From Paraburkholderia translucens (GTDB lineage Bacteria; Pseudomonadota; Gammaproteobacteria; Burkholderiales; Burkholderiaceae), in NCBI RefSeq assembly GCF_020881035.1, contig NZ_JAJITC010000011.1:150669-214668 (forward strand): DNA of 64,000 nucleotides, given 5' to 3'. The notes beneath the pieces are model-generated. The model did no database searches, was not told the DNA's origin, and saw nothing but the letters and a program-made list of their open reading frames with translations. Shown here piece by piece: positions 8,010 to 16,663 of this stretch; within the stretch, counting starts at the first letter, position 1; each line of letters opens with the position of its first letter. The position numbers and the translations under genes were made by a program.

Positions 8010-9593
8010 TCAGGCTGCCGGGCTGATCTGAACGCGGCGGGCTTCCTTCGCGTCCGTGCCGCCGGTGATCGTTTCCGGCTTCTTCAAAATGATGTGGTCT
8101 TCGGCAATGCCGGCTGCTTTCAGCGCGTCGCGCACGGCTTCGGCACGACTCTTCGCGAGCTGCGCGTTGAGCTCGGCGGAGCCGGTTGCGTCGGTGTAGC
8201 CCGACAGCGTGAATTTCGCATCCGGATGAGCCTTCGCGTAGGCGGCGGCCGCGTCGACCGCCGTTTTCGCGTCGGCCGGCAGCGTGCTCTTGCCGGTATC
8301 GAAATAGATGCTCGCCGGCAGCGTGGCCGCGGCGTTGTCGGTCGCAGCCGGCGCGGCAGCCGCTTGCGCATCCGATCCCGCAGCGGCGCCGCTTGCCGCG
8401 GCACCCGCGTTGGCCAGATGATCGCCGCCTTCCGGCAGCTTGCCGTTGCGTGCGTCAGCGACCTGCCGCGGCTGGAGGATGTCGCCCGTGTGGTTGCCCC
8501 ACGAGTTACGTTCGTACGTAATCACCGATGCAATCTCGACGTCGTTCAGCGTCGGCGCCCACGAAGGCATCGCGTTCTTGCCCTTCAGCACGAGGCTCAC
8601 GTGCCCCGCGAGCGGGCCATTGGCGATCTTGCTGCCGTCGAGCGCCGGGAATGCGCCTGCGCCCTTGCCGGTCGGCTGGTGGCAGACCGCGCAGTTCGCC
8701 GCGTAGACTTTGCCGCCGCGCTCCATCAGCTCGGCCATCGTGTAGGTCTTGTTCGGATCGTCCTGGCCGGCGGCCATTTTCTTCTTCTGCTCGTCGACCC
8801 ACTTCGCGTAGTCGTCGGTCGACAGCACCTCGACGACCACCGGCATGAACGCGTGTTCCTTGCCGCACAGTTCGGTGCAGAAGCCGCGGAACGTGCCCGT
8901 GCGGTTAGCCTTGAACCACGTGTCGCGCACGAAGCCCGGAATCGCGTCCTGCTTCACGCCGAAAGCCGGCACGTACCAGGAGTGGACCACGTCGTTCGCG
9001 GTGGTGATGATGCGGATTTTCTTGTCGACCGGCACCACGAGCGGGTTGTCGACTTCCTGCAGATAGAGCGTGGAGATCGGCTCGCGGCCTTCGGTTTGCG
9101 CGCGCGGCGTGGAGAGCGTGGACAGGAAGCCGATGCCCTCGCCCGGGCCCTTCACGTAGTCGTAGCCCCACTTCCACTGGTAGCCGGTGACTTTGATCGT
9201 GAGGTCGGCGTTCGAGGTGTCCTTCATCGCGACGACGGCCTTGGTGGCGGGCAGCGCCATCAGCACGACGATGATGAACGGTACGATCGTCCAGATGATT
9301 TCGACGGTGGTGCTTTCGTGGAAATTGGCTGCCTTGTGGCCCTTCGATCTGCGGTGCGCGAAGATCGAATAGAACATCACACCGAACACACCGACGAAGA
9401 TCACGGCGCACAGGCCCAGCATGAACATGTGGAGGTTGAACAGCTCCTCGGCGATTTTCGTTACAGGCGGCTGAAGGTTGATCGCGTTGACGGCAGGGCC
9501 GCCCGGAGCATCGCCCACTGCCAGGGCGGCGCCGGCGAAAAGCAGTCCGCTCGTCGCCAGCACGCTCATGAGCGCTCGCTTGATTGTTTTCAT
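8010..9593 (-). CDS. coxB: Cytochrome c oxidase subunit II with cytochrome c and OmpA-like C-terminal domains
   Basis: 527 residues from ATG 9593, chosen because AAGGA precedes it by seven bases and it gives a clean signal peptide (residues 1-25). Two membrane helices (about 53-78 and 98-117) follow. The CuA domain carries His204, Cys239, Glu241, Cys243, His247 and Met250. A caa3-type cytochrome c domain has CAVCH at 301-305. From about residue 430 comes an OmpA-like domain (YFDTGKSTLPADA, GYTDATGSAELN, QLAKSRAEAV, ARRVQI), joined by an Ala-rich linker. Standard subunit II stops before this. It is the first core subunit gene, just after DUF2244. Confidence 0.95.
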   Translation of the reverse strand: MKTIKRALMSVLATSGLLFAGAALAVGDAPGGPAVNAINLQPPVTKIAEELFNLHMFMLGLCAVIFVGVFGVMFYSIFAHRRSKGHKAANFHESTTVEIIWTIVPFIIVVLMALPATKAVVAMKDTSNADLTIKVTGYQWKWGYDYVKGPGEGIGFLSTLSTPRAQTEGREPISTLYLQEVDNPLVVPVDKKIRIITTANDVVHSWYVPAFGVKQDAIPGFVRDTWFKANRTGTFRGFCTELCGKEHAFMPVVVEVLSTDDYAKWVDEQKKKMAAGQDDPNKTYTMAELMERGGKVYAANCAVCHQPTGKGAGAFPALDGSKIANGPLAGHVSLVLKGKNAMPSWAPTLNDVEIASVITYERNSWGNHTGDILQPRQVADARNGKLPEGGDHLANAGAAASGAAAGSDAQAAAAPAATDNAAATLPASIYFDTGKSTLPADAKTAVDAAAAYAKAHPDAKFTLSGYTDATGSAELNAQLAKSRAEAVRDALKAAGIAEDHIILKKPETITGGTDAKEARRVQISPAA

Positions 9594-9680
9594 AGCATCC
9601 TTACCCAAATTTTCCATTCAAACCCCTCGACCCCGCTGGCAACGTGCGCGCCCCCTTGAACGCCGCGTGTCCGGCACCAT

Positions 9681-10157
9681 CTAGCAACGTGCCAGCCACA
9701 AACGCAGTTCGCCTGCGAACTGCGCGCGCCGATTCTGCGCGAGATGTTGCCCGATCATGATCGTCTGCCCGCGCGAGACCAGCTTGATCTGATCGCGCGG
9801 CGTTGCACCCGGCTCTATCCGCACCCAGCGCGGATTGAATTCGAACTGTGTAATCTGCTCGGCGCTGACCTGCTCGATCACGAGCCGGTTCGGAAACAAC
9901 CGGATGCGCTCGTAATCGACAGCATGACGCGCATAAATTGCAAACGCGATACCTACCGCCAGCAACTCGATTCCGGTGAACGGCAAGACCAGCCAGGCGC
10001 CGACCAGAACCAGCGTGAAAGCAATTGCCAACGGGAACAACGCAAGCGACACGTAAAGGCAGACGAACTGCCGCGGCGATATCGCACAGTTGCGCTTCAT
10101 GATCCAGTCCCTGAGGACCGGCTCTGAATCCGCCAGCAGATGATCTGATGCGCCCAT
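9681..10157 (-). CDS. DUF2244 integral membrane protein
   Basis: 158 residues, with two adjacent hydrophobic segments (about residues 33-75, LFPLAIAFTLVLVGAWLVLPFTG and the following helix) and a cytoplasmic domain with FPNRLVIEQ and NPRWVRIE motifs typical of DUF2244. ATG 10157 is supported by a strong AGGAGG five bases upstream. It is the first gene of the oxidase group, 87 bases before coxB, and the family often neighbours coxB. Function unknown; an oxidase-associated role is inferred. Confidence 0.85.
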   Translation of the reverse strand: MGASDHLLADSEPVLRDWIMKRNCAISPRQFVCLYVSLALFPLAIAFTLVLVGAWLVLPFTGIELLAVGIAFAIYARHAVDYERIRLFPNRLVIEQVSAEQITQFEFNPRWVRIEPGATPRDQIKLVSRGQTIMIGQHLAQNRRAQFAGELRLWLARC

Positions 10158-10551
10158 CGCTGCCTCCTGCGATTCGTCGCGTCCGGCCTGCCTTCTTTTA
10201 CTTCCGGATGCATCTCGAGGCCGTCGCTCGTGCCCCTGCCTTCAGCACCATTCGCGACCGCGCCAACTCCCACCGCATCACTTCATATTGCAGCCCTGCG
10301 CCTCGGGTTTTCCATGTCAGATAGGGAAACTCGGGCGACAAACTGACGCATTATAGGCGCGATCCATAGCATCGACAAGCAAGCGCCGATCGGCCCGCAA
10401 GCCATATGCGACAAGCCTTCGCGCCATTTTGCCGGGCGTTTTGAGGCTCCTTTGGAGGGCAAATCCCAGGCACGGCAGATGTCCTCTTTACCGCATCAGC
10501 AACACGTCAATCGTTCCCCCGACAGGCAGCCGATGACACCGCCGCAATCTG
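10158..10551. other. Intergenic region between DUF2244 and bioC (no gene seen)
   Basis: 394 bases without a credible frame. It holds a sigma-70-like promoter reading into DUF2244-coxB at 10350-10378. The part nearest bioC (10440-10551) shows no strong hairpin or conserved element. Confidence 0.6.
10350..10378 (-). promoter_or_regulatory. Candidate sigma-70 promoter of the DUF2244-coxB-coxA group
   Basis: On the minus strand, TTGTCG (10373-10378), a 17-base spacer and a perfect TATAAT (10350-10355). It lies about 190 bases before the DUF2244 start, with no other gene between, so it is the natural promoter for the oxidase cluster. Confidence 0.6.
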
Positions 10552-11517
10552 CTACCCACGCTTCGCCCGACCCCGCCCGATGTCCTCGAGCCGCACGATG
10601 CCATGTCCTTCGGCCGTGGTGCGCGGCACGGCCTTCCACGCGTGTCCGTAGATCACCTCGAAGGTCAGCGCGATCGTGCCGTCGGCGCGCCGACGCGCTT
10701 CGAGCGCGGCAAGCAGGGCCTTGTGCAACCGGCGTTCGAACGCGCCGTCGCGCGCGTCGCGCTCGAACGGATACGCGCCCCAGCGGCGCACGTCCGCAAG
10801 CAGCGACTCGGGCGACTTGTAGGTAATCGTGAGCGTCTCCTGGTCCATCACCGGAATCTCGAAGCCCGCCTCGACGAGCATGTCGCCGAGATCGTGCATG
10901 TCGACGAAGTCGATCACGTGCTTGCGCGACGCGACGCCGTGCGCGGCCTCGATCTCGGCGTAGGCACCGCGCAGTTCCTTCAGGGTATCGGGGCCGAGCG
11001 TGCTGAACATCAACAGGCCGTTGACCTTCAGCACGCGCTGCCATTCGGGAAAGACGAGGTCGGGGCGCGAGTGCCAGTGCAGCGCGAGGTTGGACCAGAT
11101 GAATTCGAATGCGCCGGCCGCGAACGGCAGCGCGGAGAAATCGGCCTGAGCGAAGCGCGGGCCGCGTGTGCCGAGCGCCTTGCCGAGCGAGGCAGGAAGA
11201 AAGCGCCGCCAACTGGTGTCGCCGGCGTCGTGACGCAGCGCACGCGAGAGCATGCCGTGCGACAGGTCGGTGCCGAACACGGGTGCTTCGGGAAAGCGCT
11301 CGCGCAATGCGGGGACGTCCTCGCCCGCGCCGCAACCCGCGTCGAGCACGCTCGAGGGTGCCACCTTGATGTAATCGAGACGCTCGCGCATGCGCTGCGC
11401 GATCTCGCGCGGCAGGAACGCAACCTCGTCGAAGGTGGCGGCGCGACGGTCGAAAATGCGCCTGAGGCGCCGTGAATCGTAGGCCGGACGGCCAGATTGA
11501 GCGGATGTTGGGGACAT
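10552..11517 (-). CDS. bioC: SAM-dependent methyltransferase, probable malonyl-ACP O-methyltransferase BioC
   Basis: A 321-residue class I methyltransferase. Motif I is VLDAGCGAGEDVPAL near residue 60, followed by an acidic strand end FGTDLS. The post-motif WSNLALHWHSRPDLVFPEWQRVLKVNG and the later FSTLGPDTLKELR follow BioC. BioC methylates malonyl-ACP to start pimelate synthesis for biotin. It is somewhat longer than the E. coli enzyme and stands alone, divergent from comF, not in a bio operon; the biotin ligase gene is 38 kb away. A different small-molecule methyltransferase is possible. Confidence 0.75.
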   Translation of the reverse strand: MSPTSAQSGRPAYDSRRLRRIFDRRAATFDEVAFLPREIAQRMRERLDYIKVAPSSVLDAGCGAGEDVPALRERFPEAPVFGTDLSHGMLSRALRHDAGDTSWRRFLPASLGKALGTRGPRFAQADFSALPFAAGAFEFIWSNLALHWHSRPDLVFPEWQRVLKVNGLLMFSTLGPDTLKELRGAYAEIEAAHGVASRKHVIDFVDMHDLGDMLVEAGFEIPVMDQETLTITYKSPESLLADVRRWGAYPFERDARDGAFERRLHKALLAALEARRRADGTIALTFEVIYGHAWKAVPRTTAEGHGIVRLEDIGRGRAKRG

Positions 11518-11572
11518 GTGTGTCGTGCTGGCGTGAGCTCGAAGTATACTCGTTCGCTCCCCGCCATTCAGC

Positions 11573-12385
11573 GTGAACGGCCTTTACCCACGCCCACCCG
11601 TGCGATTCCAGTCATTTTCTTCGTCCTGTCGCAATCAGGTCGCGCGCTTTGCGCGAGGTCTGCATCCGGCATGGCAGCGTGCCTTGAACGCCGCGCTGCC
11701 GAACCTGTGCGCGTTATGCGGCAATTTGTCGCATAAGACCTTGTGCGATGGTTGCGATGCGGCCTACTGGAATGAGCACCGCCTGCGCTGTACCGTCTGC
11801 GCGGAGCCGTTGCCGGCCTCACGCTGGATCGCGGGTGCGCTGTATCGCTGCGCGGATTGCGTTTCCGAGCCGCCGTCGTTCGACGCGAGCTTCGCGCTCG
11901 CCGACTATCGCGCGCCGCTCGATACGCTCGCAGTCGGCCTCAAATTTCGCGCGCGGCTGATGCTCGCGCGCGACTTCGCGCAACGACTCGCACGGCTCGC
12001 AGAGGACAACTGGCACGACGCGGCGGAGCGGCCCGACGTGATCGCGCCAGTGCCGCTCGCCGGGCGCCGCCTCGTCGAGCGCGGCTACAACCAGGCCTGG
12101 CAGATCGCGCGGCCGCTCGCTCGTGCGCTCGGCGTGCGCAGCGACGCGACGCTGCTCGAACGAACGCTCGACACCGCGCCGCAATCGCGCCTCCATCTCG
12201 ATGCGCGCCGGCAGAACGTCAGCCGCGCGTTTCGCGTCACGCGCACGGTGCGCGGCCTGCACGTCGGCCTCGTCGACGATGTGATGACGAGCGGCGCGAC
12301 GCTCGAAGCGCTAGCGCAGACGCTGAAGGCCGCCGGCGCGCGGCGGGTCACGAACTTCGTCGCGCTGCGCACTCCGAAAAACTAG
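11573..12385 (+). CDS. ComF family phosphoribosyltransferase-like protein
   Basis: 270 residues from a GTG start. The N-terminal part has paired cysteines (CALCG, CDGC, CTVCAEP, CADC) forming a zinc-ribbon-like double-zinc module at about residues 45-95. The C-terminal part is a type I phosphoribosyltransferase fold with the PRPP loop VGLVDDVMTSGATLEA near residue 230 and the RGYNQAWQIAR motif. ComF proteins take part in DNA uptake in competent bacteria; the enzymatic substrate is not known. A TATACT lies at 11545-11550. It runs 18 bases ahead of trmL. Confidence 0.92.
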   Translation: MNGLYPRPPVRFQSFSSSCRNQVARFARGLHPAWQRALNAALPNLCALCGNLSHKTLCDGCDAAYWNEHRLRCTVCAEPLPASRWIAGALYRCADCVSEPPSFDASFALADYRAPLDTLAVGLKFRARLMLARDFAQRLARLAEDNWHDAAERPDVIAPVPLAGRRLVERGYNQAWQIARPLARALGVRSDATLLERTLDTAPQSRLHLDARRQNVSRAFRVTRTVRGLHVGLVDDVMTSGATLEALAQTLKAAGARRVTNFVALRTPKN

Positions 12386-12403
12386 CTTTTATGTGGTCTC
12401 ATT

Positions 12404-12874
12404 ATGTTCAACGTCGTTCTCGTCGAACCCGAAATTCCGCCGAACACCGGCAACGTGATTCGCCTGTGCGCGAACACCGGCGCCCGGCTGCACCTGATCG
12501 AGCCGCTCGGCTTTCCACTCGACGACGCCAGGATGCGGCGCGCGGGCCTCGACTATCACGAGTACGCGGAAATGAATGTGCATGCCGATTGGGACGCGTT
12601 CATCGCAAAGGAAACACCCGACCCATCGCGCATGTTCGCGTTCACGACGCGCGGCTCGGGTCGTTTTCACGACCATGCGTTTCACCCCGGCGACTGGTTC
12701 GTGTTCGGTGCCGAAACGCGCGGCCTGCCCGGCGCGGTGCTCGAGCGTTTTCCAAATGAACAGCGTGTGCGCCTGCCGATGCGTCCCGGCAACCGCAGCC
12801 TCAATCTGTCGAACACGGTGGCGGTCGTGGTGTTCGAAGCGTGGCGTCAGGCCGGGTTCGAAGGCGGCGCCTGA
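12404..12874 (+). CDS. trmL: tRNA (cytidine(34)-2'-O)-methyltransferase
   Basis: A 156-residue SPOUT-class enzyme that methylates the wobble ribose of tRNA-Leu. Signature segments: LVEPEIPPNTGNVIRLCANTG at the N-terminus, VFGAETRGLP near residue 105, and RPGNRSLNLSNTVAVVVFEAWRQ at the C-terminal trefoil knot that binds SAM. Length matches the family. It is probably co-transcribed with comF. Its last 28 bases overlap, antisense, the end of the truncated macro-domain gene. Confidence 0.96.
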   Translation: MFNVVLVEPEIPPNTGNVIRLCANTGARLHLIEPLGFPLDDARMRRAGLDYHEYAEMNVHADWDAFIAKETPDPSRMFAFTTRGSGRFHDHAFHPGDWFVFGAETRGLPGAVLERFPNEQRVRLPMRPGNRSLNLSNTVAVVVFEAWRQAGFEGGA

Positions 12875-13143
12875 CGGCGTTCGAGTTCGGCCTCGTAACG
12901 CGCGAGCATCGCGTCGTCGAAACACGCGAACGTCACATGCTTCACGCCCGGTGTGCGCGGCAACGTTTCGAGCACGGTTGCGACCGCGATGCACACCGCT
13001 GCATCGGCAGGGAAGCGGTAGATGCCGCAGCTTATCGCTGGAAAGACAATGCTCGTGCAACGCGTATCGTGCGCGACTTCGAGCGAGCGCTGATAGCACG
13101 AAGCGAGCAGGTCGGCTTCGCCATGCGCGCCACCGCGCCACAC
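12847..13143 (-). pseudogene. 5'-truncated macro-domain (ADP-ribose / O-acetyl-ADP-ribose deacetylase) gene
   Basis: 98 residues matching only the C-terminal half of a YmdB-type macro domain: VWRGGAHGEADLLASCYQRSL, then IVFPAISCGIYRFPADAAVCIAVATV, then VKHVTFACFDDAMLARYEAEL. Family members are about 170-180 residues and begin with the VNAANSSLLGGGGVDGAI ADP-ribose loop, which is absent. In-frame translation upstream of 13143 gives an unrelated Arg/Gly-rich string and then a TGA; the only start is a GTG inside the domain. About 85 N-terminal codons are lost. gpsA upstream is intact, so the loss lies between 13143 and 13252. Confidence 0.8.
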
Positions 13144-13251
13144 TGGATGGGCATGAGTACCCCGCTGATCCGAGCCTCGATAACGAGGTGGACAGCCAGG
13201 CGAGGCAGCCGTTCAACGCGAATTGGCGCTAAACGGCTGAGGGAAAAGGCT

Positions 13252-14250
13252 TTATTCGGCCTTCGAGTCGCGTCGCAGTAGCGCACTGACTGCATCGCGC
13301 GGCGCGACGCCGTCGAACAGGACTGCGCAGACCGCTTGCGTGATCGGCATTTCGATCGCGTGAGCGCGTGCGATCGAGAGTACCGCCTGCGCACAACGCA
13401 CGCCTTCGGCCACGTGACCGAGCCCGCCGAGGATGTCGTCGAGCGTGCGGCCCGTCGCGAGTTGCAGTCCCACGGTGCGGTTGCGCGACAGATCGCCAGT
13501 TGCGGTCAGGATCAGATCGCCGAGACCGGTCAGCCCGGTAAAGGTTTCCGCGCGACCACCAAGCGTCACGCCGAGGCGCGACATTTCGGCGAGCCCGCGC
13601 GTAACCAGCGCCGCGCGTGCGTTGAGGCCGAGGCCGAGGCCATCGGCGATGCCCGTGGCGATGGCCAGCACGTTCTTCACCGCGCCGCCCACTTCGACGC
13701 CGACGACGTCGTCGCCGGTATAGATGCGCATCGCGCCATGATGGAACGCCGCGACCGTGCGTTCGCGGCAGGCCGCCGACGCGCTCGCGATCGTCAACGC
13801 AACCGGCAGCCCCTGCGCGACTTCGCGCGCGAAGCTCGGCCCGGACAGCACGCCGTTGCTCGCATGTTCGGGCAATTCCGCCCCGACCGCCTGATGCGGC
13901 AACAGCTGCGAATCGGCTTCGAACCCCTTGCACAGCCACACGATATGCGCGGGCACTTTGCCCGCATCGCGCATCGCGCGCAACAGACCGCGCAGCCCGG
14001 CCACGGGAGTCGCGATCACGCACAGCGCGTCGTCGGCGAGCGCGTGATCGAGCGCCGCGCCGAGATCCGCCTCGTAGCGAAGCGCGGGCGGCAGCGCGAT
14101 GCCCGCCAGATAGCGGGCGTTTTCATGCGAAATGGAAAGCTCGGCGATGAGCGCGGACTCGCGCGCCCACAACACCGTGTCGTGCCTTAAGGCCAGATGG
14201 CCGGCGAGAGCGGTGCCCCATGCGCCGGCGCCGAGAACGGCAACCTTCAT
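13252..14250 (-). CDS. gpsA: Glycerol-3-phosphate dehydrogenase [NAD(P)+]
   Basis: 332 residues from ATG 14250, chosen over an upstream ATG because AAGGAG stands eight bases before it and the Rossmann motif VAVLGAGAWGTALA then begins at residue 3. The domain order fits GpsA: nucleotide fold, CKGFEADS, LSGPSFAREVAQG, then VGGAVKNVLAIATGIADGL with the catalytic Lys. It reduces dihydroxyacetone phosphate to sn-glycerol 3-phosphate for phospholipids. It follows secB directly, a common order in proteobacteria. Confidence 0.97.
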   Translation of the reverse strand: MKVAVLGAGAWGTALAGHLALRHDTVLWARESALIAELSISHENARYLAGIALPPALRYEADLGAALDHALADDALCVIATPVAGLRGLLRAMRDAGKVPAHIVWLCKGFEADSQLLPHQAVGAELPEHASNGVLSGPSFAREVAQGLPVALTIASASAACRERTVAAFHHGAMRIYTGDDVVGVEVGGAVKNVLAIATGIADGLGLGLNARAALVTRGLAEMSRLGVTLGGRAETFTGLTGLGDLILTATGDLSRNRTVGLQLATGRTLDDILGGLGHVAEGVRCAQAVLSIARAHAIEMPITQAVCAVLFDGVAPRDAVSALLRRDSKAE

Positions 14251-14271
14251 AGCCGGCACTCCTTGCGGCAC

Positions 14272-14748
14272 TTAGTGCTTGACACCGGTTTGCGCGGCGC
14301 CGTCCTGCTGGGCCGCGGTCATTTGCGCGAGACGCTGCTCGTAGAGCGCCTGGAAATTGATCTCGGCGAGATGGATCGGCGGGAAGCCGGCGCGGGTGAT
14401 CGCGTCGGCGATGTTCGAGCGCAGGTACGGGAACAGGATGGTCGGGCAGGCGATGCCGACGAGCGGATCGATCTGCTCGGCCGGAATGTTACGGATGTCA
14501 AAAATTCCGGCCTGCTTTGCTTCGATGAGGAATGCAACCTTGTCCGACACCTTGGCCGTAACAGTACCCGTCACGAGAATTTCGAACACGGATTCGGCGA
14601 GGCGCTCGGCCTTCACGTCGACTTCGACTTCGACCGACGGCATTTCCTGCTCGAGGAAGATGGCCGGTGAATTCGGCTGCTCGAGCGACATGTCCTTCAG
14701 ATAGATGCGCTGGATGTTGAAGAACGGCTGGTTATTCTCGTCGGACAT
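14272..14748 (-). CDS. secB: Protein-export chaperone SecB
   Basis: 158 residues from ATG 14748 (MSDENNQPFFNIQRIYLKD). This is the family start; an upstream in-frame ATG adds 16 unsupported residues. SecB holds preproteins unfolded and hands them to SecA. Typical motifs: NIQRIYLKDMSLEQPN, FLIEAKQAGIFDI, CPTILFPYLRSNIADAITRAGFPPIHL. It lies between grxC and gpsA, the standard grxC-secB-gpsA order. Confidence 0.97.
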   Translation of the reverse strand: MSDENNQPFFNIQRIYLKDMSLEQPNSPAIFLEQEMPSVEVEVDVKAERLAESVFEILVTGTVTAKVSDKVAFLIEAKQAGIFDIRNIPAEQIDPLVGIACPTILFPYLRSNIADAITRAGFPPIHLAEINFQALYEQRLAQMTAAQQDGAAQTGVKH

Positions 14749-14898
14749 GATGGTGATTCCCTGATAGGTATGCGTGGTGGCGGCCGATGCACGCATGGGC
14801 CGCCGGATTGTTGCGCCGGCTCGCGCACTCCACGAGGAACGCGCACGCGCCGGCTCGTCGAGAGGTCCGCCCGCTCGCGCGGCGCGAAACGCGCGAAC

Positions 14899-15159
14899 TC
14901 AGGCTGCTTGGAGCAGCGGCGTCAGACCGCCCGCGCGATCGAGCGCGGACAGGTCATCATAGCCGCCGACATGCGTCTCGCCGATGAACACTTGCGGCAC
15001 CGTGCGACGACCGGTCCGGGTCATCATCTCCTCACGGCGGGCTGGGTCCTTGTCGATCAGTACTTTCTCGACGTGCTCGACGCCGCGCGACTTTAAAAGA
15101 CGTTCGGCCATCTGGCAATACGGGCACACCTGGGTGCTGTACATGATCACTTTATTCAC
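14899..15159 (-). CDS. grxC: Glutaredoxin 3
   Basis: 86 residues from GTG 15159, supported by AAGGAG seven bases upstream. It has the dithiol active site CPYC (VIMYSTQVCPYCQMAERLL), the cis-Pro TVPQVFIG and the GGYDDL glutathione-binding motif. It reduces disulfides with glutathione made by the gshA/gshB products encoded 8-10 kb away. Its GTG overlaps the rhodanese stop by four bases, so the two are translationally coupled. Confidence 0.96.
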   Translation of the reverse strand: MNKVIMYSTQVCPYCQMAERLLKSRGVEHVEKVLIDKDPARREEMMTRTGRRTVPQVFIGETHVGGYDDLSALDRAGGLTPLLQAA

Positions 15160-15581
15160 TTGGCTGCTCCTTGTTTCACGACCGGCATACCGGCCTTCTG
15201 CCAGGCGTCGACGCCGCCCTCGAGAACATGGACTTCCGCGTATCCCGCTTCCTGCACGATACGCGCGGCCTTGTTCGACTGCTGGCCGGTTTGACACACC
15301 AGCAGCACCGGGTTGCTCTTGTTCTTCGCGAGTTGCGCGACCTTCGCCTGCAACTCCCCAAGTTCGAAATGCCGTGCCGAGGGCAGGTGCCCCTTGGCGT
15401 AATCGGCGGACGGCCGCAGATCGACGACCACCGCGTTGCGCCGGTTGATCAGTTGGGTGGCCTCAGCGGCGGACAGGCCGCCACGTCCACGCCGGCTGAT
15501 GGTCGGCCACAGCAGCAACCCACCGGAGATAAGGACGATTGCGATCAGTACAAGGTTTGTGTAATCGGTGAAAAACTTCAC
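15156..15581 (-). CDS. Membrane-anchored rhodanese-like sulfurtransferase
   Basis: 141 residues from GTG 15581. One N-terminal transmembrane helix (about residues 7-26, LVLIAIVLISGGLLLWP) is followed by a single rhodanese domain with VVVDLRPSADYAKGHLPSA and the active-site loop LLVCQTGQQSNKAA, so the catalytic Cys is present. YibN-type proteins of this form stand before grxC-secB in many proteobacteria. Sulfur donor and acceptor are unknown. Confidence 0.9.
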   Translation of the reverse strand: MKFFTDYTNLVLIAIVLISGGLLLWPTISRRGRGGLSAAEATQLINRRNAVVVDLRPSADYAKGHLPSARHFELGELQAKVAQLAKNKSNPVLLVCQTGQQSNKAARIVQEAGYAEVHVLEGGVDAWQKAGMPVVKQGAAK

Positions 15582-15718
15582 GGAGGATCCGCCGGAAAGA
15601 GAGAAATCGAAAAGGTCAACGTGACCATTATAAAATAACCGTTTGACGCGATGGCGGCGCGCCGCTAGAGGCGCCGCGCAGCGCGAGTCCGCTTCCTTAC
15701 TACCGACCGGCAATTCTC

Positions 15719-16465
15719 ATGTACAAACTCGTTCTCATCCGCCACGGCGAATCGACGTGGAACAAGGAAAACCGCTTTACCGGCTGGGTCGACGTCGACC
15801 TCACCGAGCAGGGCAACCTCGAGGCACAGCAGGCGGGCGTGCTGCTCAAGGAATCCGGCTACACGTTCGACATCGCGTACACGTCGGTGCTCAAGCGCGC
15901 GATCCGCACGCTGTGGCACGTGCAGGACAAAATGGATCTGATGTACCTGCCCGTCGTGCATTCGTGGCGCCTGAACGAGCGCCACTACGGAGCGCTGTCG
16001 GGTCTGAACAAGGCCGAAACCGCCGCGAAGTTCGGCGACGAGCAGGTGCTGATCTGGCGCCGCAGCTACGACACGCCGCCGCCCGCTCTCGAGCCGACCG
16101 ACGAGCGCGCGCCGTACGCCGATCCGCGCTACGCCAAGGTGCCGCGCGAGCAGTTGCCGCTCACCGAGTGCCTGAAAGACACGGTCGCCCGGGTGCTGCC
16201 GCTGTGGAACGAATCGATCGCGCCGGCCATCAAGTCGGGCCGCAGCATCCTGATCGCCGCTCACGGCAACTCGATCCGCGCACTGGTCAAGTACCTCGAC
16301 AACATCTCGGATAGCGATATCGTCGGCCTCAATATTCCGAACGGCGTGCCGCTCGTCTATGAACTCGACGAAAACCTCAAGCCGATCAAGCACTACTATC
16401 TCGGCGACCAGGACGCGATCGCGAAGGCGCAAGCCGCCGTCGCCAGCCAGGGCAAGGCGGGCTGA
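15719..16465 (+). CDS. gpmA: 2,3-bisphosphoglycerate-dependent phosphoglycerate mutase
   Basis: 248 residues, normal for the dPGM family. The phosphohistidine motif is LIRHGESTWNKENRFTGWVD at residues 6-25; RHYGALSGLNKAE and AHGNSIRALVKYL carry the other active-site residues. It interconverts 3- and 2-phosphoglycerate in glycolysis and gluconeogenesis. It stands alone on the plus strand, divergent from the rhodanese gene; an AT-rich patch at 15627-15640 lies between them. Confidence 0.97.
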   Translation: MYKLVLIRHGESTWNKENRFTGWVDVDLTEQGNLEAQQAGVLLKESGYTFDIAYTSVLKRAIRTLWHVQDKMDLMYLPVVHSWRLNERHYGALSGLNKAETAAKFGDEQVLIWRRSYDTPPPALEPTDERAPYADPRYAKVPREQLPLTECLKDTVARVLPLWNESIAPAIKSGRSILIAAHGNSIRALVKYLDNISDSDIVGLNIPNGVPLVYELDENLKPIKHYYLGDQDAIAKAQAAVASQGKAG

Positions 16466-16663
16466 TAGCGCGTTTCCAGGCGCGGCCCCGCGGCACGAAA
16501 ACGGGCGGGGCCACCCGATGCGAGCCGGATCGCACGAACCAGGACCTTCCCGTACTGTCGAACCACGATTGCCTGCAGCGCGCCCTCAGCGGGCGGGTGC
16601 AGTTATACTTGTCCGTCCAATCTTTATCGACGCTGCCACGCGCTTCCGACCGCAACAGACTCT

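Noticed and set aside
7992..9659. 555-codon plus-strand open frame opposite coxB
   Set aside because: Shadow of coxB; no domain and Arg-rich composition.
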